Assembly: GCA_947247005.1 (NCBI GenBank)
Contig: OX365955.1
Coordinates: 40,713,822 to 40,777,821 of the forward strand
DNA length: 64,000 bases
Reading direction: 5' to 3'
DNA from: Spisula solida
Taxonomy: Eukaryota > Mollusca > Bivalvia > Venerida > Mactridae
Each line of letters starts with the position of its first letter. Within the stretch, counting starts at the first letter, position 1. Positions 1 to 14,239 of the stretch are shown piece after piece. The notes below the pieces were generated by a model. That model was not told the origin of the DNA. It searched no databases and saw only the letters and a list, made by a program, of their open reading frames with translations. A program made the translations under genes and the position numbers.

Positions 1-800
1 ATGGGGTGTATCTTTAATACTATCATATCGTTGGTTTTTAAACTTTGCCATATCATTACATGTTACATGTTGGACGAAGTCTGCCAAAATGACGACATTT
101 TGACGTTAGGTATTGAAATAAACAAAAGTTGAACTCCAAGAGTGACAACTTCGTGACGCAAAAGTGACGTCACTAGAATGTAAGGAAAACGGATAAACAC
201 CAATTTCTGTCAACAGCAAGATGATTAAGTCCTCTGAGACTTATGAACTTAACGTAACTACATTTTGGAAACAGTTCTGCGAGTCGTTTATCAGTTTTAG
301 AATTTCACAAATGCTTTAATGATATCTGTTCAGCTTTGTTAGACAGGGAAGACAGTAAGAACGTCTGTGACGTCAGTTACCGAGACATTTTCAAAATACC
401 AACGTTTCATGGTACGGATTCTCGCCCAGATATTCGATGTAAGATCCTGAAAAATACATGCGATTCTCACCAACGCATTACTTGTGTGACTCATTGTGAT
501 ACTGTAATGTATTCATCACCCTATATCACTATAAATGTCGTATTTCGTAGACATACGCGAAGCACCAACGCCGTGTATAATAGCGCGACGTCAGTTTGTG
601 CGCCGTGTCAACGTTAGTGACCTTGTTTAGTCACCTGTAACTCTAGGACTGCGTATTTGTTTGAGTTGATATTTTTACAGTATGTAAAAAAGGATTCTGA
701 TTTATGATGGTATATAATTTGATTTATTTCGTTTAACCATGCACGTTTTGTGACAATAGTCCTGTTTTTTTTAACGTCCAACGTACAAAGTACATAAGCT
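1..800. other. Unannotated AT-rich flank
   Basis: No recognisable gene or repeat structure. Two open frames of 93 and 77 codons occur on opposite strands (336-617 and 614-847). Neither has a recognisable domain, so both are treated as chance frames. The segmental duplication begins at about 801. Confidence 0.5.
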
Positions 801-3800
801 GACGTTAGTTCAATTGCGCAGTGACATGTCATGAACAACAAAAGCAAACCATTTAGAAACCCGACGTCAGTTCAATTGCTCAGTGACATGCCATGATCAA
901 CAAAAGGAAACCATTAACTGCCATATAAAGTAAGGCAACTAACTTGTGATCCATGACTTAAATGTTTGATACATGTGTAACAGTCATGGCATGTGTACAT
1001 CAACGATACACCAACGTTTGAAACGACGCATATTTCGGACAAACAACATAACAACCACAGTTTGAACAGTTCACTGACACTAAAATAGTATTTCCTGTTT
1101 ACATTGCATGTCTAACGAATTGGTTTACGACAAAATCTACTAAAATAAATGAAGATACCATCAATGAACATAATTAAATGGATAGTTCACTTGTGTTGGA
1201 CCGCAAAAACAGCGTTATCATAACATTTATGTCTACAATTGAACGACCAATTGTACTAATGGAACGCATACATGCTAGTTTTGTTATGCTTGCATGACAA
1301 AGCTGTGTGAATCTGTTACGTTCCTTTAGGTTTAATAAACATATAAGACTGAAACTCTGAACATGGCAATATGATGAATACAGCTTAAATCATAAGTTAC
1401 GCGAATGTCTTGGCGGTCATAAGACTTTCAGGTATGTATGTTTTGGGCGGTTTCTTATACAAAGATATAACAAAATGCAGTTTTTATAAGCTTGTATTAT
1501 ATTGTTTTTGTAGCATATATAGTGTATATATACATCTGCATCAATGTTATGGAATAACAATTGTTTTAAATGTTGTTGTCTAAGTGCTAATAATCCCAAC
1601 ATCATTAAAATGTTTGTGGTGTATCAAAGCTTCTGTGATAACACAATGCGACTTTCGGCACCTTGGGTCTTGCATAATACTTAATATGAGAATAGAAAAT
1701 GGACAAAATATTCCAAGTTATTCTTTCCAGTTTGGTCTATGTCAATACCAGTGACATGGAAAAGCGCGACATTATGCAATGCATACCAAATACAATACAT
1801 GAAATTTGTTATGAACATTTAGCAGCAGATTAGATAATAAATTAATTTGCACAACGTGAGACGGACATCATATTGATTTCTTGACCCTTATCAAAGTTAG
1901 AGTAGTATATGTTATGTAGTTTAATGGCTGTAATAATAGCCCATTTACAACGTATTTATTGTGTCTGTAATGGTTGTAATATACAAGCTACGCAACCTAC
2001 TTCACACGGGAAAAATTATTTGAGAGCCACAAATTCGTATACTCGAACTCCTGTAACGTTATTTTTATTTGACGACTGAGACGATATTCTGCCAATATGG
2101 ACATTTTTAGTTTATCCTTCTTGTGATCACGATTGACTTAAATATCTTTTGTGTAAATTAGAACATAGTTACTACAATAATGAATTGCGTGGAACAAATG
2201 TCAAAACAGAAATGACCATAAAATAAATGTATGAGTAAATACCGATCACACTATTTAGCGTATATACACTTCTTTATACATAACAGCGTTAGAATATGTT
2301 CAAGGTTTTCCTTAACATAATATATTAAGCTATCATGAGTGGTTTGCTCCTCTTGCGGGAGAACAACAAATAAAAACTACGTCGCTCAAAGTCACCAATA
2401 TGAAAATCATGGTTTTGTCAGTTCAATCTGTGAGGGCTTTATTTGTTACGGCGTCACTTAATTATGAAAGTTAGGCCTATTTCATTTGTCTCCGGTGATC
2501 GGAATGAGCCACACTGTTAGAAGTATTTTAGAAAGTTAATAGAGTTTTCGTTCACCTGTAAGGCAACGTCAGCCTGACCTTTATTTCCACGGCTACCCTG
2601 TGGTTTTCTCTACTTCTGATGAACAACTTACATGGGACATTTATACAATTAAAAGCATAGTTTAGTTTAAACTAACTTATTTAAACCAATTATGAAACAA
2701 GTTCTTTAGCTCCAGGCATATCATTCCTGGTGTTATTAATCGCCACGAGGAGGATATATTAGAAACAAGATGTTTACAACCAAATGGCGGAAACACGTTG
2801 GTGAGGCTATTACCGCACCATTGTCTGTTGTCATGCTATAAATAACTTTCTCAGCAATCGTACTTGTATAGGGTTTGTTTGACCTTAGCTATGCACACAT
2901 TGATAATGGTATCCAAACAGTCATTTTATAAAATAAAATTTTGGCATGAAGTATTAATATTTTGAATATTGTGAAAATAAATTTAAATATTCAAAAATAC
3001 AGATAACGTCAGCTTTTAAAAAAAGGAAAACCCCTTTGTATACCAATTTCAAGAACTTACTGCAATTTACTGTATCAGTAATACATATATTTTAGGGATT
3101 GCCAAAAATGTCAGAATATCTTAAACAAAAGCGCCACACTATTACAAAAAAAGCATATCCTAACTGCAAATGACGATGAAAAAAATTGATGGTAAAATAA
3201 AAACCAATCTACATGCTGTGTATTTACAGATGAACACCCTAACATACGTGTGGGGATAATGCCATTTTCTCATTCATCTTTTCATTCCAGAGTCTCAATC
3301 CAGAAATGTCATTAATTAGAATCAGAGTCTGGACCAGGCTTATTTATTCATTCATTTGGTAATTCAAGTGCTATAAAACATGAAGCATATGCTTGGACTA
3401 TTAAACCGATAATAGATAATCGAACTTGACCAAGATATTGTTCCCATAGACATAGGCAGCATGGTGGAAGGCTGTAATACAGCATTAATGACATACAATA
3501 CTTTTGCCATAATGTCAACTTATGTAATTTGGAAGGTGATATTACTTGCTATTGTCTTGACTTTAATCTATGAGTGGGATTTATATATCCGTACCGGAAA
3601 TCACGGAAACGTTGGTATATGACATAATTATACAGGATTATTGTAACTGGTTCGTATTAAAATAGTTCTGAATATAACTTAATCTGGTTTGTTCTAAAAT
3701 TGGATTGGTCGAATGATTCTTGATGAATTGCATAGCAAACTATAAGGCGGTCAGATATGATGATATGCAAATGCAATTATTTCAGCTATAAGCCTAGCAG

Positions 3801-6539
3801 CGTACGTGCCAAGTATGGTCAATCAATTATTAATGCAATATGATCGTGTAGCTCAACGTAATTCTACTATTGGGTCCGGCTATAATTGGATAAAATAAAT
3901 GATTTAATGTTCACTGCGTGATATTTCTGTTATTGAACAAAAGACACGTGTAGGTGTTACAAAACTTGGTACGTTGTTACACCGTCATAACAATAACGGT
4001 AGCACTTATGCTATTTTAAAACTTGTCTTCTCTCCCAGTATTTCCCTTTGATGTTTTATTCTTGTGCCAAATTAAATTAACAAAGACACCACATTAGTTT
4101 CTGCACTCAATACCCACTGGCGTAGTAATGCATCATTATCTGTCCTTCTAAACTAGCATTACTGTTTCAGACCACAAAAACTATATAATAAAATTTGCTT
4201 GCGTTCAATAGAGTATAAAACATAAGTCTTGTTTCTCTCACAGGAAATAGAAACTGTCTTGTTTTGTCTGGATCAGATTGACATTACATTCGAATGATGC
4301 AATTGCATTTTATTAGAATATTCCTATAAGTCGTGTCACCTTAACAATGTAGCTGTAAGTAATATATGTAAAGTGTGATTAATATTATACGAAAAAGTTT
4401 ATCAATTTAAGAAAAGTTACAAAACTGTAGACCCTTACCAATCGTGTTCGCAGAACCATTAGCATAATCGGATTAACAGTGATTTAAACAGTCGATTTGC
4501 GACTAAATGATCGGGTAGGGAAAAATGTACAGTAGGTTGAACGGACGCATATCTGAAATAAGACCTTTACTTTGTTATCTGGGTAATTTTTGTACGAATG
4601 TTATGTTTATCAATTTGAAGCAGGTAACAAATTTCACATGGTACTAAATGAACGTGTTATCTTCAGCCAAACATACTATTGCCCTTCCTATTTCACAAGG
4701 TGCAGCACATTCGTAAACCTCGTACAATTCTTATTATATCAGGCGTAAGTCAGTAGCGATAAATACCAAACGGACCGTTCCGATTGGGTGTACCATTGCC
4801 CATCCTGGTATTGCTAAGCTGTGGTTTCATTAGGGTGGGTGTGGAGACGCCATCTCGTTAGGGTGATCTTCTGTAGATTATTTTAGTTACGTTTTAGTGA
4901 GTTTTCATGACGAATTTTGTCTCCTACACACACAGTCGTAAGACAAATTGATCTCATGTTTTTGACTAGATGATTCCTGTTTGTATGTTTGTCTCAATGG
5001 ATGTCTTAAAGTCGTCCGCGTTTATTCTTCTTCTGCACAGGTTAGATTGCAGTGAAACTTCACATGCTTATTTCGTATCAAACATCGTTGTAGATATTGT
5101 CGGAAGATTATAACTGGGAGACATACGGTTTTGTACAAACAACCCTTCTAGTGTTCGGAAGTATTCGTTCATTTCGGACATATTTAGCAATGTATGGTCT
5201 TAAATATTTACATTGTACTGTTGTCATGCGTTCACAATTATATACAGTATAATTTGACGTAACGTCCGTATACTATTGGTTGTTCGATTGAATGTTTTCC
5301 ACAAACCAATTAAATACCCGAATGTTCAATAATTTCAGTAAAACGTTGCCCATGAAATTGGTGTCTAAAAACGATGCGTCAAAACACGTCATGTTGGGCA
5401 AATGTAACGCAAATTTAGCGTGATACTAGTTACCACAGAACTGCCTCTTGAGACACTAGGTCTTTTCGACTGGGAAATGTTGGCTATTCTTTCAATTAGG
5501 TTCACCCAAGCTTGCTTAAATGTTTGAATGCTGTGATTTTAGTTGATGGATTAATTTTGTCTGTCTGTATTCTACAAGTACAACGACTTGTTTCGGAGAT
5601 GAGCATCTTGCGTTATCTCGGTTCGTCCTATGACGTCAAGTACGAGCAGTCAAATAGAAATATTGCGATGATCGAGGTTTAATTATCCTAGTTCAATAAA
5701 CGATTCTAAATGAAATATAAAGTCTGTGTTAGATCGCGCTAAGCTATATAATCTAGAGACGCGTTGGTTGTTTAGTTTGATGATAGAACATATTAGGTAA
5801 GTGACTTAATTTACTGAATTCATGATGTGAGTTGGCGATTAATCGTATAATCTTTTAAGAAACGAACCCAATAACTTAAAAGGCAGTTTCTGGAACTGAA
5901 AGAGATTGAGTGATTTGCGACTGACTAGTACCGTTATCTGTCTGTATCCGTCGTTTCAAGTACATTTTGTTAATGAATACTCTAGCGTAAGGGTGTAATT
6001 ATCCTACCATTAAATGTCCATACTTTTGTATGATGGTATAATGTTCAGTCTTTACAGAAAATGTGCAAAATTAGAGATGAGCAAACCTTATGAATAAAAT
6101 AGTCATACAAGTATACGTCGAATTTTCATGCGTTGTCAAATAATGGACATGTATTAAGTAAAACTACGTTAAGTATGTATCTACTTTAACACGACATGCA
6201 TCTTATGATTCTTACCGCATGAAGTGTTCACATAAACTTGAAGAATTAGTGTCACCATAACCACTATGACTTCAATCAAAGTTCGAGTTAAAATACCATG
6301 CACGCGTTAGTTAAATACAGGTAAACAGGGTAGGTAAATATATTGTATTGTACCGACAATGTGATGATTGAGGGACGTTCACCATCAAAACCAAGAAGAT
6401 ATAAACCGATTTCGATAGCATGAATTTATTGGTTGAGCACATTCAAGGTATTTAGGGGAACATGTTTTGTTATCGGACTAGAGCAAAATTGCATCCATTT
6501 ACTGGATTAAATCAGTACAGCAACGTATAATATTCAGTA

Positions 6540-6616
6540 GCCTCTGTGGCTTAGTGGATATGTGCGTGGACAAATTTTTCGTTTGAAAGCTCTTGCTTTG
6601 TGTTCAAACCCACCAG
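6540..6616 (+). repeat. tRNA-like SINE head
   Basis: It begins GCCTCTGTGGCTTAGTGG, with an A-box-like region, and ends with the B-box-like GTGTTCAAACCCA. The acceptor ends do not pair well (GCCTCTG against CCAGAAG) and a T-rich run follows. This fits a pol III SINE head rather than a working tRNA. Confidence 0.5.
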
Positions 6617-6915
6617 AAGTTTTTTTTTACTTTGCATTGATATAAAATAGTGTTTTATTTTTTTATTCGATGTATGTATTGCTCAATATTCCATATATAA
6701 ATTTGTTCGTCCGGTGCGATGCTTAAACATATTACGTTATGTGTGTGTCTTGTAGTCGTATGTGTTTTACGAAAATTTCGATTTCCTAAGATAATTTTCT
6801 TTATATCATGAATTTAATTTTCTACCTTATTATCAGCCTAAGACCATAAAACAAAACAAAAGCAATTATAATAGCAACGAATTATTCATATGCGTTAATA
6901 AAATAGGGACAGTGT

Positions 6916-6982
6916 GTGGGTTGAACCTAAAAACAATTCCCTTGATCTTTGAAACTATCTGCTCTACCAACTGCGCTGTGTT
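6916..6982 (-). repeat. tRNA-like SINE head, reverse strand
   Basis: The reverse complement reads GCGCAGTTGGTAGAGCAG (A box) and, ~45 nt later, TAGGTTCAACCC (B box). The spacing is tRNA-like but the arms do not fold cleanly. It lies within the block missing from copy B. Confidence 0.5.
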
Positions 6983-7084
6983 GACAATGGAAAATGTTGT
7001 GCTTTATGTAGCTTAATAAAAAGATTGTATGTATGTTATCAAAGCTTGATCACCTGTTTATGTTAATGTATAGCCTTGGTATAT

Positions 7085-7310
7085 AAACAAACGGTCAGAT
7101 TATCGAAATCGGACTATAGCACTCAACTTAAACAGCGAAGCACAGAAAATATAAATTCATCACATACCACTATTACACGGCACAATGCCAAACACATAAA
7201 TGAACGAGAAAATGAACTCACCACCGAAAGCCCAAATCCCCGCTGTCGAAAAACTGAAAGACCTAGTTTCAGTTACAAAACATCTGAATGACCTAGTTTA
7301 AGCTCGTCAT
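7085..7310 (-). repeat. Dispersed repeat, GTGCTCGGCTG family, copy 1
   Basis: The reverse complement matches the stretch around 39825-39900: GGCATTGTGCCGTGTAAT, then GGTATGTGATG, then TTTTCTGTGCTTCGCTG. Other members lie at 9420-9690, 17895-18110, 32430-32830, 39720-39950 and 55425-55800. Recurring words in the family are GGTCATTCAG, TTTTTGATTGCTGAAACTA and TCTGTGCTCGGCTG. I do not recognise the element class. Confidence 0.6.
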
Positions 7311-7630
7311 AAAAAAACACGTGTGTTGACTAGTGCCAACGTACTGATAATGTGATTCATCTTTCATCTACTAGTATATGATTTGTTCCCATTTGCTGGG
7401 ATTAATTTCGGCATTTTCTGTACACATCAATGCTACAAAATGTACTGACCATTTTTATACTACTATTGACGGTAATGAACATAGTTTATTTCGCAGCGAA
7501 ACCATAAACAATGTACATTCAGGGATACATATTGTTTTATATCGAGACATTTCATTACATTGTTATGGTGTCTAGTTCTATGAAATTTATTCCGACAGCC
7601 AATGAGTTCACACCATGTACATACCAATTT

Positions 7631-7830
7631 AGTTGAAAAAGGGGGTAAAATTGCCACAAAATGCTTGATAGAGTTATCTACTGTTTAGGGATAGGAGTCA
7701 TGATGATGAACAAGTATTCAAAGTATCAATGCAATATTGCAATGCACTTTGAAGATATAAGATGTTAAAAAACCTGTACCTTAACTTTAACATTTGCGCT
7801 AAGTTGAAAAAGGGGGCAAAATGCTCAACG
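7631..7830 (+). repeat. Dispersed repeat, GTTGAAAAAGGGGG family
   Basis: GTTGAAAAAGGGGG occurs at both ends (about 7632 and 7803). Between them lie TTGATAGAGTTATCTACT and GTATTCAAAGTATCAATGCA. A diverged relative is at about 60820-61000 (TGATAGAGT, GACAAGTATGCAAAGTATCA, GAAGTTGAAAAAAGGGACA, AGAGTTATCTACTCC). No coding capacity is evident. Confidence 0.6.
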
Positions 7831-9419
7831 CGTTATAACAAACTTAAGTTAATAGTTTATAATTGTTCATTACGGCTGAATTTTCATGAGCATTTCTTAC
7901 AAAAATCACCTGTTACATTATTATTTAGCAATAAATACACAGTTTCTGGTACCAATCTACATCGCATGACTATAATTGTAGTCATATGATCAAATCAAAA
8001 TAGCCGAGCAATAACTTAAGATTTTTCGTGGAATTGGAGCCTGGTGTTTCATGGTTCTGTATAATTCCAGCTGTTTATTTCAGCTAAATGCCGCGTTTCT
8101 CCCATCATACTTTTACTGGTTTTCAGCCGGTTTTTTTCAGTTGACCTTACCTATATTAATTTGCTCTCCAACATGGAACCGAAATCTTCTCCATATGTAA
8201 ACACATGATGGTAGCCAATGTCACTGTAAATCACAACCAGCAAAATCTGGCAATCGAGCTTAAATTGTCCTTGTCACAGCCCTGCCCTCCATCTAGATAC
8301 CGATATAAAGGTACTTGTTTAAGCAGATACTGTAAACAAATAACATGTACTAACATCATGTCTGATTTGATCAGTGTGATTAATTGAAACAAATAAAAAA
8401 TATAATGTCATGCTACGAACCACCGATTTTACTATGTTGGACAATATGCATGTTGCTTGTCCAGACACTGTGACAGTCGAAGTTATATTGCCGAAATTAT
8501 TAACAAACTGCGAAACAAAAATAACGTTTAAATATCAGTTCGAATGTATAGGTTCGAGGTAATGTTCAATATAAGATACCACAGAAAGAAACGAATCACT
8601 TAACACTTGTAATATGCACAAGACCGGTCCGGTCGGTAAGCGCTCGATAAGCTAATCCAGAATATACGACTGATAAATTATCGAAACAGAACTGCATCAA
8701 ACACGATAAAAGTGAAGAAGCATCGAGCCGAGCACAGTTCGAGAAGTTTGTAATTATTTGTGGCGTGAGAATATTCATTAAACAACCGGCGCACAAAACT
8801 GTGTTGCCTATCAGTTAATTCGGTTCGGAATTTAAGACGCGTTGACGGCCAAACCTAATTAGGGGTATGATCAAAAAGTCAATCTACTTATTAAGACACT
8901 ATTACTTTCCTTAGTAGAATACTAGCTAATATACCTTTATTATACTGACGTGCACAGACGATTCAAGGCATACAGAAGCAGCGCATCGCCTAGCCATACA
9001 TGGCACAGACAATCACAGAACGTATCATCAGCTTTTCCCAAAAAGGATACTTCAAGCATGCCAGTAAATTCCTCCCAAAATTAATGAAGCATTGTATGGC
9101 TTTTGAAACAAGTCACTGAAGAATATCAAGCAATACAGAAGTCCCCTACATGTACCAGTTAATAGTTATGGCCCTTATAAATTATTTAATGTAGCCATGG
9201 CAACCACAAGTTTTTGCCAATTGAAACATTAATTAAACGTGACATCCGAACATTTATCTCTAGTAAAATACCATAAAGTATCAATCTAGCATTGAAATTT
9301 GATTATTATAAAACTCTTTCAAGTTAAAGGGAAGTAGATTTGTAATTACAAAGCATTTCCATTTTCATTTCATTTAAGCCGAATCGCTGATATTGCACAA
9401 ATCTATCAACTTCAGCTTA
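7831..9419. other. Unannotated intergenic DNA
   Basis: I see only short chance open frames and no domains, hairpins or repeats that I can assign. Confidence 0.4.
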
Positions 9420-9690
9420 TTTGAGCTCGGTCGTTCTTCTGTTGCGCTCAGCTTGTTCAGGCGGGCCATCTAGCTAGGGCATAAACTTGTTGAAACCGGG
9501 TTAACCGGCTGAGGCGTTCAGTTTTTTCTTTGCTGAACCTAGGTCATTCAGCTGAAACATCGACAAACAGCTTTTTAATACCGTAAGTCTTTTTTAGGAC
9601 TTCTGACAGATATAAACTAGGTATAATTTCTGCCGTTTTACCATTGGAACTGGGTCATTCAGTGTTGGCATTCAGCTTTTTGATTGCTGA
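9420..9690 (+). repeat. Dispersed repeat, GTGCTCGGCTG family, copy 2
   Basis: It contains GCTCGGTCGTTC, GGTCATTCAGCTGAAAC, TTCTGCCGTTTTACCATTGG and TTTTTGATTGCTGAAACTAG. The last two are shared with 32570-32650 and 55455-55480. It is directly followed by the 29-bp tandem repeat. Confidence 0.55.
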
Positions 9691-9702
9691 AACTAGTTAA
9701 TT

Positions 9703-9888
9703 TGTACCTATCCTTGTACAGTGTTCTTGTTTGTACCTATCCTTGTACATTGTTCTTGTTTGTACCTATCCTTATACAGTGTTCTTGTTTGTACCTATCC
9801 TTGTACAGTGTTCTTGTTTGTACCTATCCTTGTACAGTGTTCTTGTTTGTACCTTTCCTTGTACAGTGTTCTTGTTTGTACCTAACGT
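9703..9888 (+). repeat. 29-bp minisatellite, about 6-7 units
   Basis: The unit is GTACCTATCCTTGTACAGTGTTCTTGTTT (start to start 29 bp, for example CCTAT at 9736 and 9765). The copies are nearly identical, differing at single positions (ACATT, TTATACAG). The two overlapping open frames here are frame-shifted readings of the repeat and are not genes. Confidence 0.92.
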
Positions 9889-12800
9889 ACTAAGTATTGC
9901 CCTTCCTGTTCACATTTTGTACATCTTTTTTTATTAAACCTTTTATTTTATACCTCTTTCTGTTTTGTGTTTGGTGATTAATTGCTGTAATGGGTATTAA
10001 ATACAACCCATAAATAATCGTAATACTTCGACGTTAGTTGAATTGCGCAGTGACATGTCATGAACATCAAAAGCAAACTATTAAGAAACCCGACGTCAGT
10101 TCAATTGCTCAGTGACATGCCATGATCAACAAAAGCAAACCATTAACTACCATATAAAGTAAGGCAACTTGTGATCCATGACTTGAATGTTTGAAACATG
10201 TGTAACAGTCATGTCATGTGTACATCAACGATACACCAACATTTGAAACGATGCATATTACGGACAAACAACATAACAACAGCAGTTTGAACAGTTCACT
10301 GACACTTAAACAGTATGTCTTGTTTACATTGAATGACCTACGAGTTGTTTTACGACAAAATGTACTAAAATAAATCAAGATACCATCAATGAACATAATT
10401 AAATGGAAAGTTCACATGTGTTGGACCGCAAAACGGCATTATCATAACCTTTATGTCTACAATTGAACGACCAATATTCTTGTTATGGTACTAATGGAAT
10501 GCATACATGCTAGTCTTGTTATTTTCGCATGCCAAAGCTAAATGAATCTGTTACGTTCCTTTAGGTTTAATAAACATATAAGACTGAAACTCTGAACATG
10601 GCAATACGATGAATACAGCTTAAATCATAAGTTACGCGTATATCTTGGCGGCCAAAAATACTTTCTGGTCTGTATGTTTTGGGCGGTGTCTTATACCAAG
10701 ATATAACAAAATGCGGTTTTTATCAGCTTGTATTATTTTTTGTAGCCTATATGGTGTATATACGTACGTATATGTACATCTGCAACAATGTAATGGAATA
10801 GAAAATGTCTCAAATTTTGATTTGTAAGTGCTAATAATCCCAACCTCATTAAAATGTTTGTGGTGCATCCAAGCCTCTGTGGTAACAAAACGCTGTCCGA
10901 TATTTGACATTTTGGGTTGCATAATATGAGAATATAAAAGGGACAAAACATTCCATGTTATTCCTGTCACTTTAGTCTATGTCAATTAGGCATATTGGTC
11001 ACCTGGAAAATCACGACATTATTCAAAGCATACCAAGATTTAGAAATTTAGCAGCAGATTAAATAATAAATTAATATTTGCCCAATATAATTTAATCGGT
11101 TTTGTTCAGTTAACGTAAGACGGACATGAACATATATTTCTTGACCCTTATCAAAGTTAGAGTAGTATATGTTATGTGGTTTACTGGTTTTAATAAAAGC
11201 CCATTTACAACATATTCATTGTGTCGGTTATGACTGTGATTGTGATTTACAAGCTACGCAACCTACTTAACAAGGGAAAGAGTTTGAAAGCAACTAATTG
11301 GTATACTTCTGAAATTTTTTTTTTTTTGACGAATGAGACGACATTCTGTCCGTCTGAACATTGTTTAGTTTGTTCTTTTTGTGATCACGATTAACTTAAA
11401 TATCCTGTTTGTAAATTAGAAAATCGGCACTACAAAAATGAATTGCGTGGAACATGTGTCTAAACAGAAATTGCCAAAAAAATACGACCATAAAATAAAT
11501 GTATGAGTGTATACTGGTCGTTTCTACACATACTTTATACATTACAGCATGAAAATCAGTTCAAGGTTTTCCTTAACATACTATATTAGGCGAACTTAAG
11601 TTGTTTGCCCCTCATGCAGAAGTGCAACAAATGAAAACTACGTCGCTCAAAGGCACAACTATGAAACTAATGGTTGTGTCAGTCTAATCGTACTAGGGCA
11701 TTAACTATCACAGTGTCACTTAATTATGAAAGTTGGACATATTCCGTTTGTCTCCGGTGATCAGAATGAGCGTCAATGTTAGAAATAATAAGTATTTTAG
11801 AAAGTTAAGTAAGTTTTCGTTCACGTTTAAGGCTACGTCAACCTGACATTTATTACCACGGCTAGCCTGTGGTTTTCTCTATTTCTGATGAACAACTTAC
11901 ATGGGACATTTATACAATAAAGAGCTTGGTTTTGTATTAACTAACTTAATTAAACCACTTTTAAACAAGTTCTTTAACTCCAGGCATATCATTCCTGGTG
12001 TTATTAATCGCCACGAGGAGGATATATTAGAAACAAGATGTTTACAACCAAAAGGCGGAAACACGTTGGTGAGGCTATTACCACACCATTGTCTGTTGTC
12101 ATGCAATAAATAACTTTTTCAGCAATCGTACTTGTATAGGGTTTGTTTGACCTTAGCTATGCACACATTGATCATGGTATCCAAACAGTCATTTTATAAA
12201 ATTAAATTTTGGCATGAAATATTAATATTTTGAATATTGTGAAAATAAATTTAAATATTCAAAAATAGAGATAACGTGAGCTTTTAAAAAAAACGTAAAA
12301 GGAAAACCCTTTTGTATACCAATTTTCAAGAACTTACTGCAATTTACTGTATCAGTAATACATATATTTTAGGGATTGCCAAAAATGTCAGAATTTCTTA
12401 AACAAAAGCGCCACACTATTACAAAAAAGCCTATCCTAATTGCAAATGACGATGAAAAAAATTTGATGGTTAAATAAAAACCAATCAACATGTTGTGTAT
12501 TTACAGATGAAAACCTTAACATGCGAGTGGGACAATACCATTTTCTCATTTATCTGTTCATTCCAGAGCCTCAATCCAGAAATGTCATTAATTAGCATCA
12601 GAGTCTGGACAAGGCTTATTTATTCATTTATTTGGTAATTTAAGTGCTACATGTATAAAACATGAAGCATATGCTTGGACTATTAAACCGATAATAGATA
12701 ATCGAACTTGACCAAGATATTGTTCCCATAGACATTGACAGCAGGGTAGAATGCCGTAATACAGCATTAATGACATACAATACTTTTGCTAAAATGTCAA

Positions 12801-14239
12801 CTTATGTAATTTGGAAGGTGATATTACTTGCTATTGTCTTGACTTTAATCTATGAGTGGGATTTATATATCCGTACCGGAAATCACGGAAACGTTGGTAT
12901 ATGACATAAACAGGATTATTGTAACTGGTTCGTATTAAAATAGATTTGAATATAACTTTATTTGGTTTATCCCAAAATTGGATAGGTCGATTAATTCTTA
13001 ATGAATTGCAAAACAAACTATAAGGCGGTCAGATATGATGATATGCAAATGCAATTATTTCAGCTATAAGCCTAGCAGCGTACGTGTCAAGTATGGCCAA
13101 TGAATTATTAATGCAATATGGTCGTGTAGCTCAACGGAAATCTACTTCTTGGTCCGGCTATAATTGGATCAAATTGATGATTAATGTTCACTGCGTGACA
13201 TTTCTGTTATTCAACAAAAGGCACGTGTAGGTGTTACAAAACTTGGTACGTTGTTACATCGTCATTACAATAACGGTAGCATTTATGCTATTTTAAAACT
13301 TGTCTTTTTTCCAATATATCCCTTTGATGATTTATTCTTGCGCCAAATTGAAATAACAAAGACGCCACATTAGTTTCTGCACTCAATACCCACTGGCGTA
13401 GTAATGCATAATTATCTATCCTTCTAAACAAGCATTACTGTTTCAGACCACATAAACTATATAATAAAATTAGCTTGCGTTCAATAGAGTATAAAACATA
13501 AGTCATGTTTCTCTCAAAGGAAATAGAAACGGTCTTGTTTTTTCTGGATCAGACTGACATTACATTCGAATGATGCAATTGCATTTTATTAGAATACGAC
13601 AGTGCTATTCATATAAGTCGTGTCACCTTAACAATGTAGCTGTAAGTAATATATGAAAAGTGTGATTTATATTACTGTATACGAACAAGTTTATCAATTT
13701 AAGAAAAGTTACCAATCGTGTTCGCAGAACCATTGACATAATTGGATTAACAATGATAGTAACAGTCGATGTGCGACTGAGTGAACGGGTAGGGATAAAT
13801 GTACAGTAGGTTGACAACGCATGTCTGAAAAAAATACTTTAACTTTGTTAACTGGGTAATTTTTGTACGAATGTTATGTTTATCAATTTTAAACAGGTAA
13901 CACATTTTACATGGTACACAATGAATATGTTATCTTCAGCCAAACATACTACTGCCCTTCCTATTTCACAAGGTGCAGCATAGTCGATTGGGTATATCAA
14001 ATGATACAGTCAACTACAAATACTGACGCAATTAGCTAAAAATCTGTATATCTAATGCACAAAAATGATTTTACAATACTACAATTAATGAAAATAAAAA
14101 TAATCCCAAGAAACTTTGGAGAAATCTGAAATATTTATCAGGACAATCAACCAAGCACCAAACCAACTTTATAACAGACACAGCAGGAAGTTCAATTCAG
14201 GATCCACCAACAGCAGCTGAAATTGTCGACATCTTCAAA

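Larger units (their letters stand above)
6400..7095. mobile_element. Copy-A-specific insertion with two inverted tRNA-like SINE heads
   Basis: This block has no counterpart in copy B, which passes from the ATCAAAACAAT region (17868) to the GGACATGGAAGG region (17898). A plus-strand tRNA-like head lies at 6540-6616 (A-box-like GGCTTAGTGG, B-box-like GTTCAAACCC). A minus-strand one lies at 6916-6982 (reverse complement carries GCAGTTGGTAGAGC and AGGTTCAACCC). The two heads point towards each other across ~300 bp of AT-rich DNA. The tails do not look alike, so this is probably two SINE insertions rather than one element. The exact boundaries are uncertain. Confidence 0.55.
801..7630 (+). repeat. 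Segmental duplication, copy A
   Basis: This segment is collinear with 10030-18431. Matching anchors occur along its whole length: GACGTTAGTT at 801 and 10030, the stretch from the ACTCCAGGCATATC block on (2709 and 11979), ATGCTTGGACTATTAAACCG (near 3389 and 12671), and CAATAAACGATTCTAAATGA (near 5694 and 17165). The copies differ by scattered substitutions and small indels, so the duplication is old or the copies are diverged alleles or haplotigs. It starts with a ~62-bp tandem doublet (801-922, TCAGTTCAATTGC...GTGACATG). Copy A alone has ~70 bp at about 4707-4780 and ~700 bp at about 6400-7095. No gene is recognisable in it. Confidence 0.88.

Noticed and set aside
9684..9937. Two overlapping frames with repeated LVCTYPCT-like peptide
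   Set aside because: They are different phases of the 29-bp tandem repeat.
11897..12113. Overlapping ~70-codon frames, also similar to DNA in copy A (2709-2840), as a conserved gene
   Set aside because: The similarity comes from the segmental duplication. The frame is not preserved in copy A and both strands are open, so there is no coding evidence.
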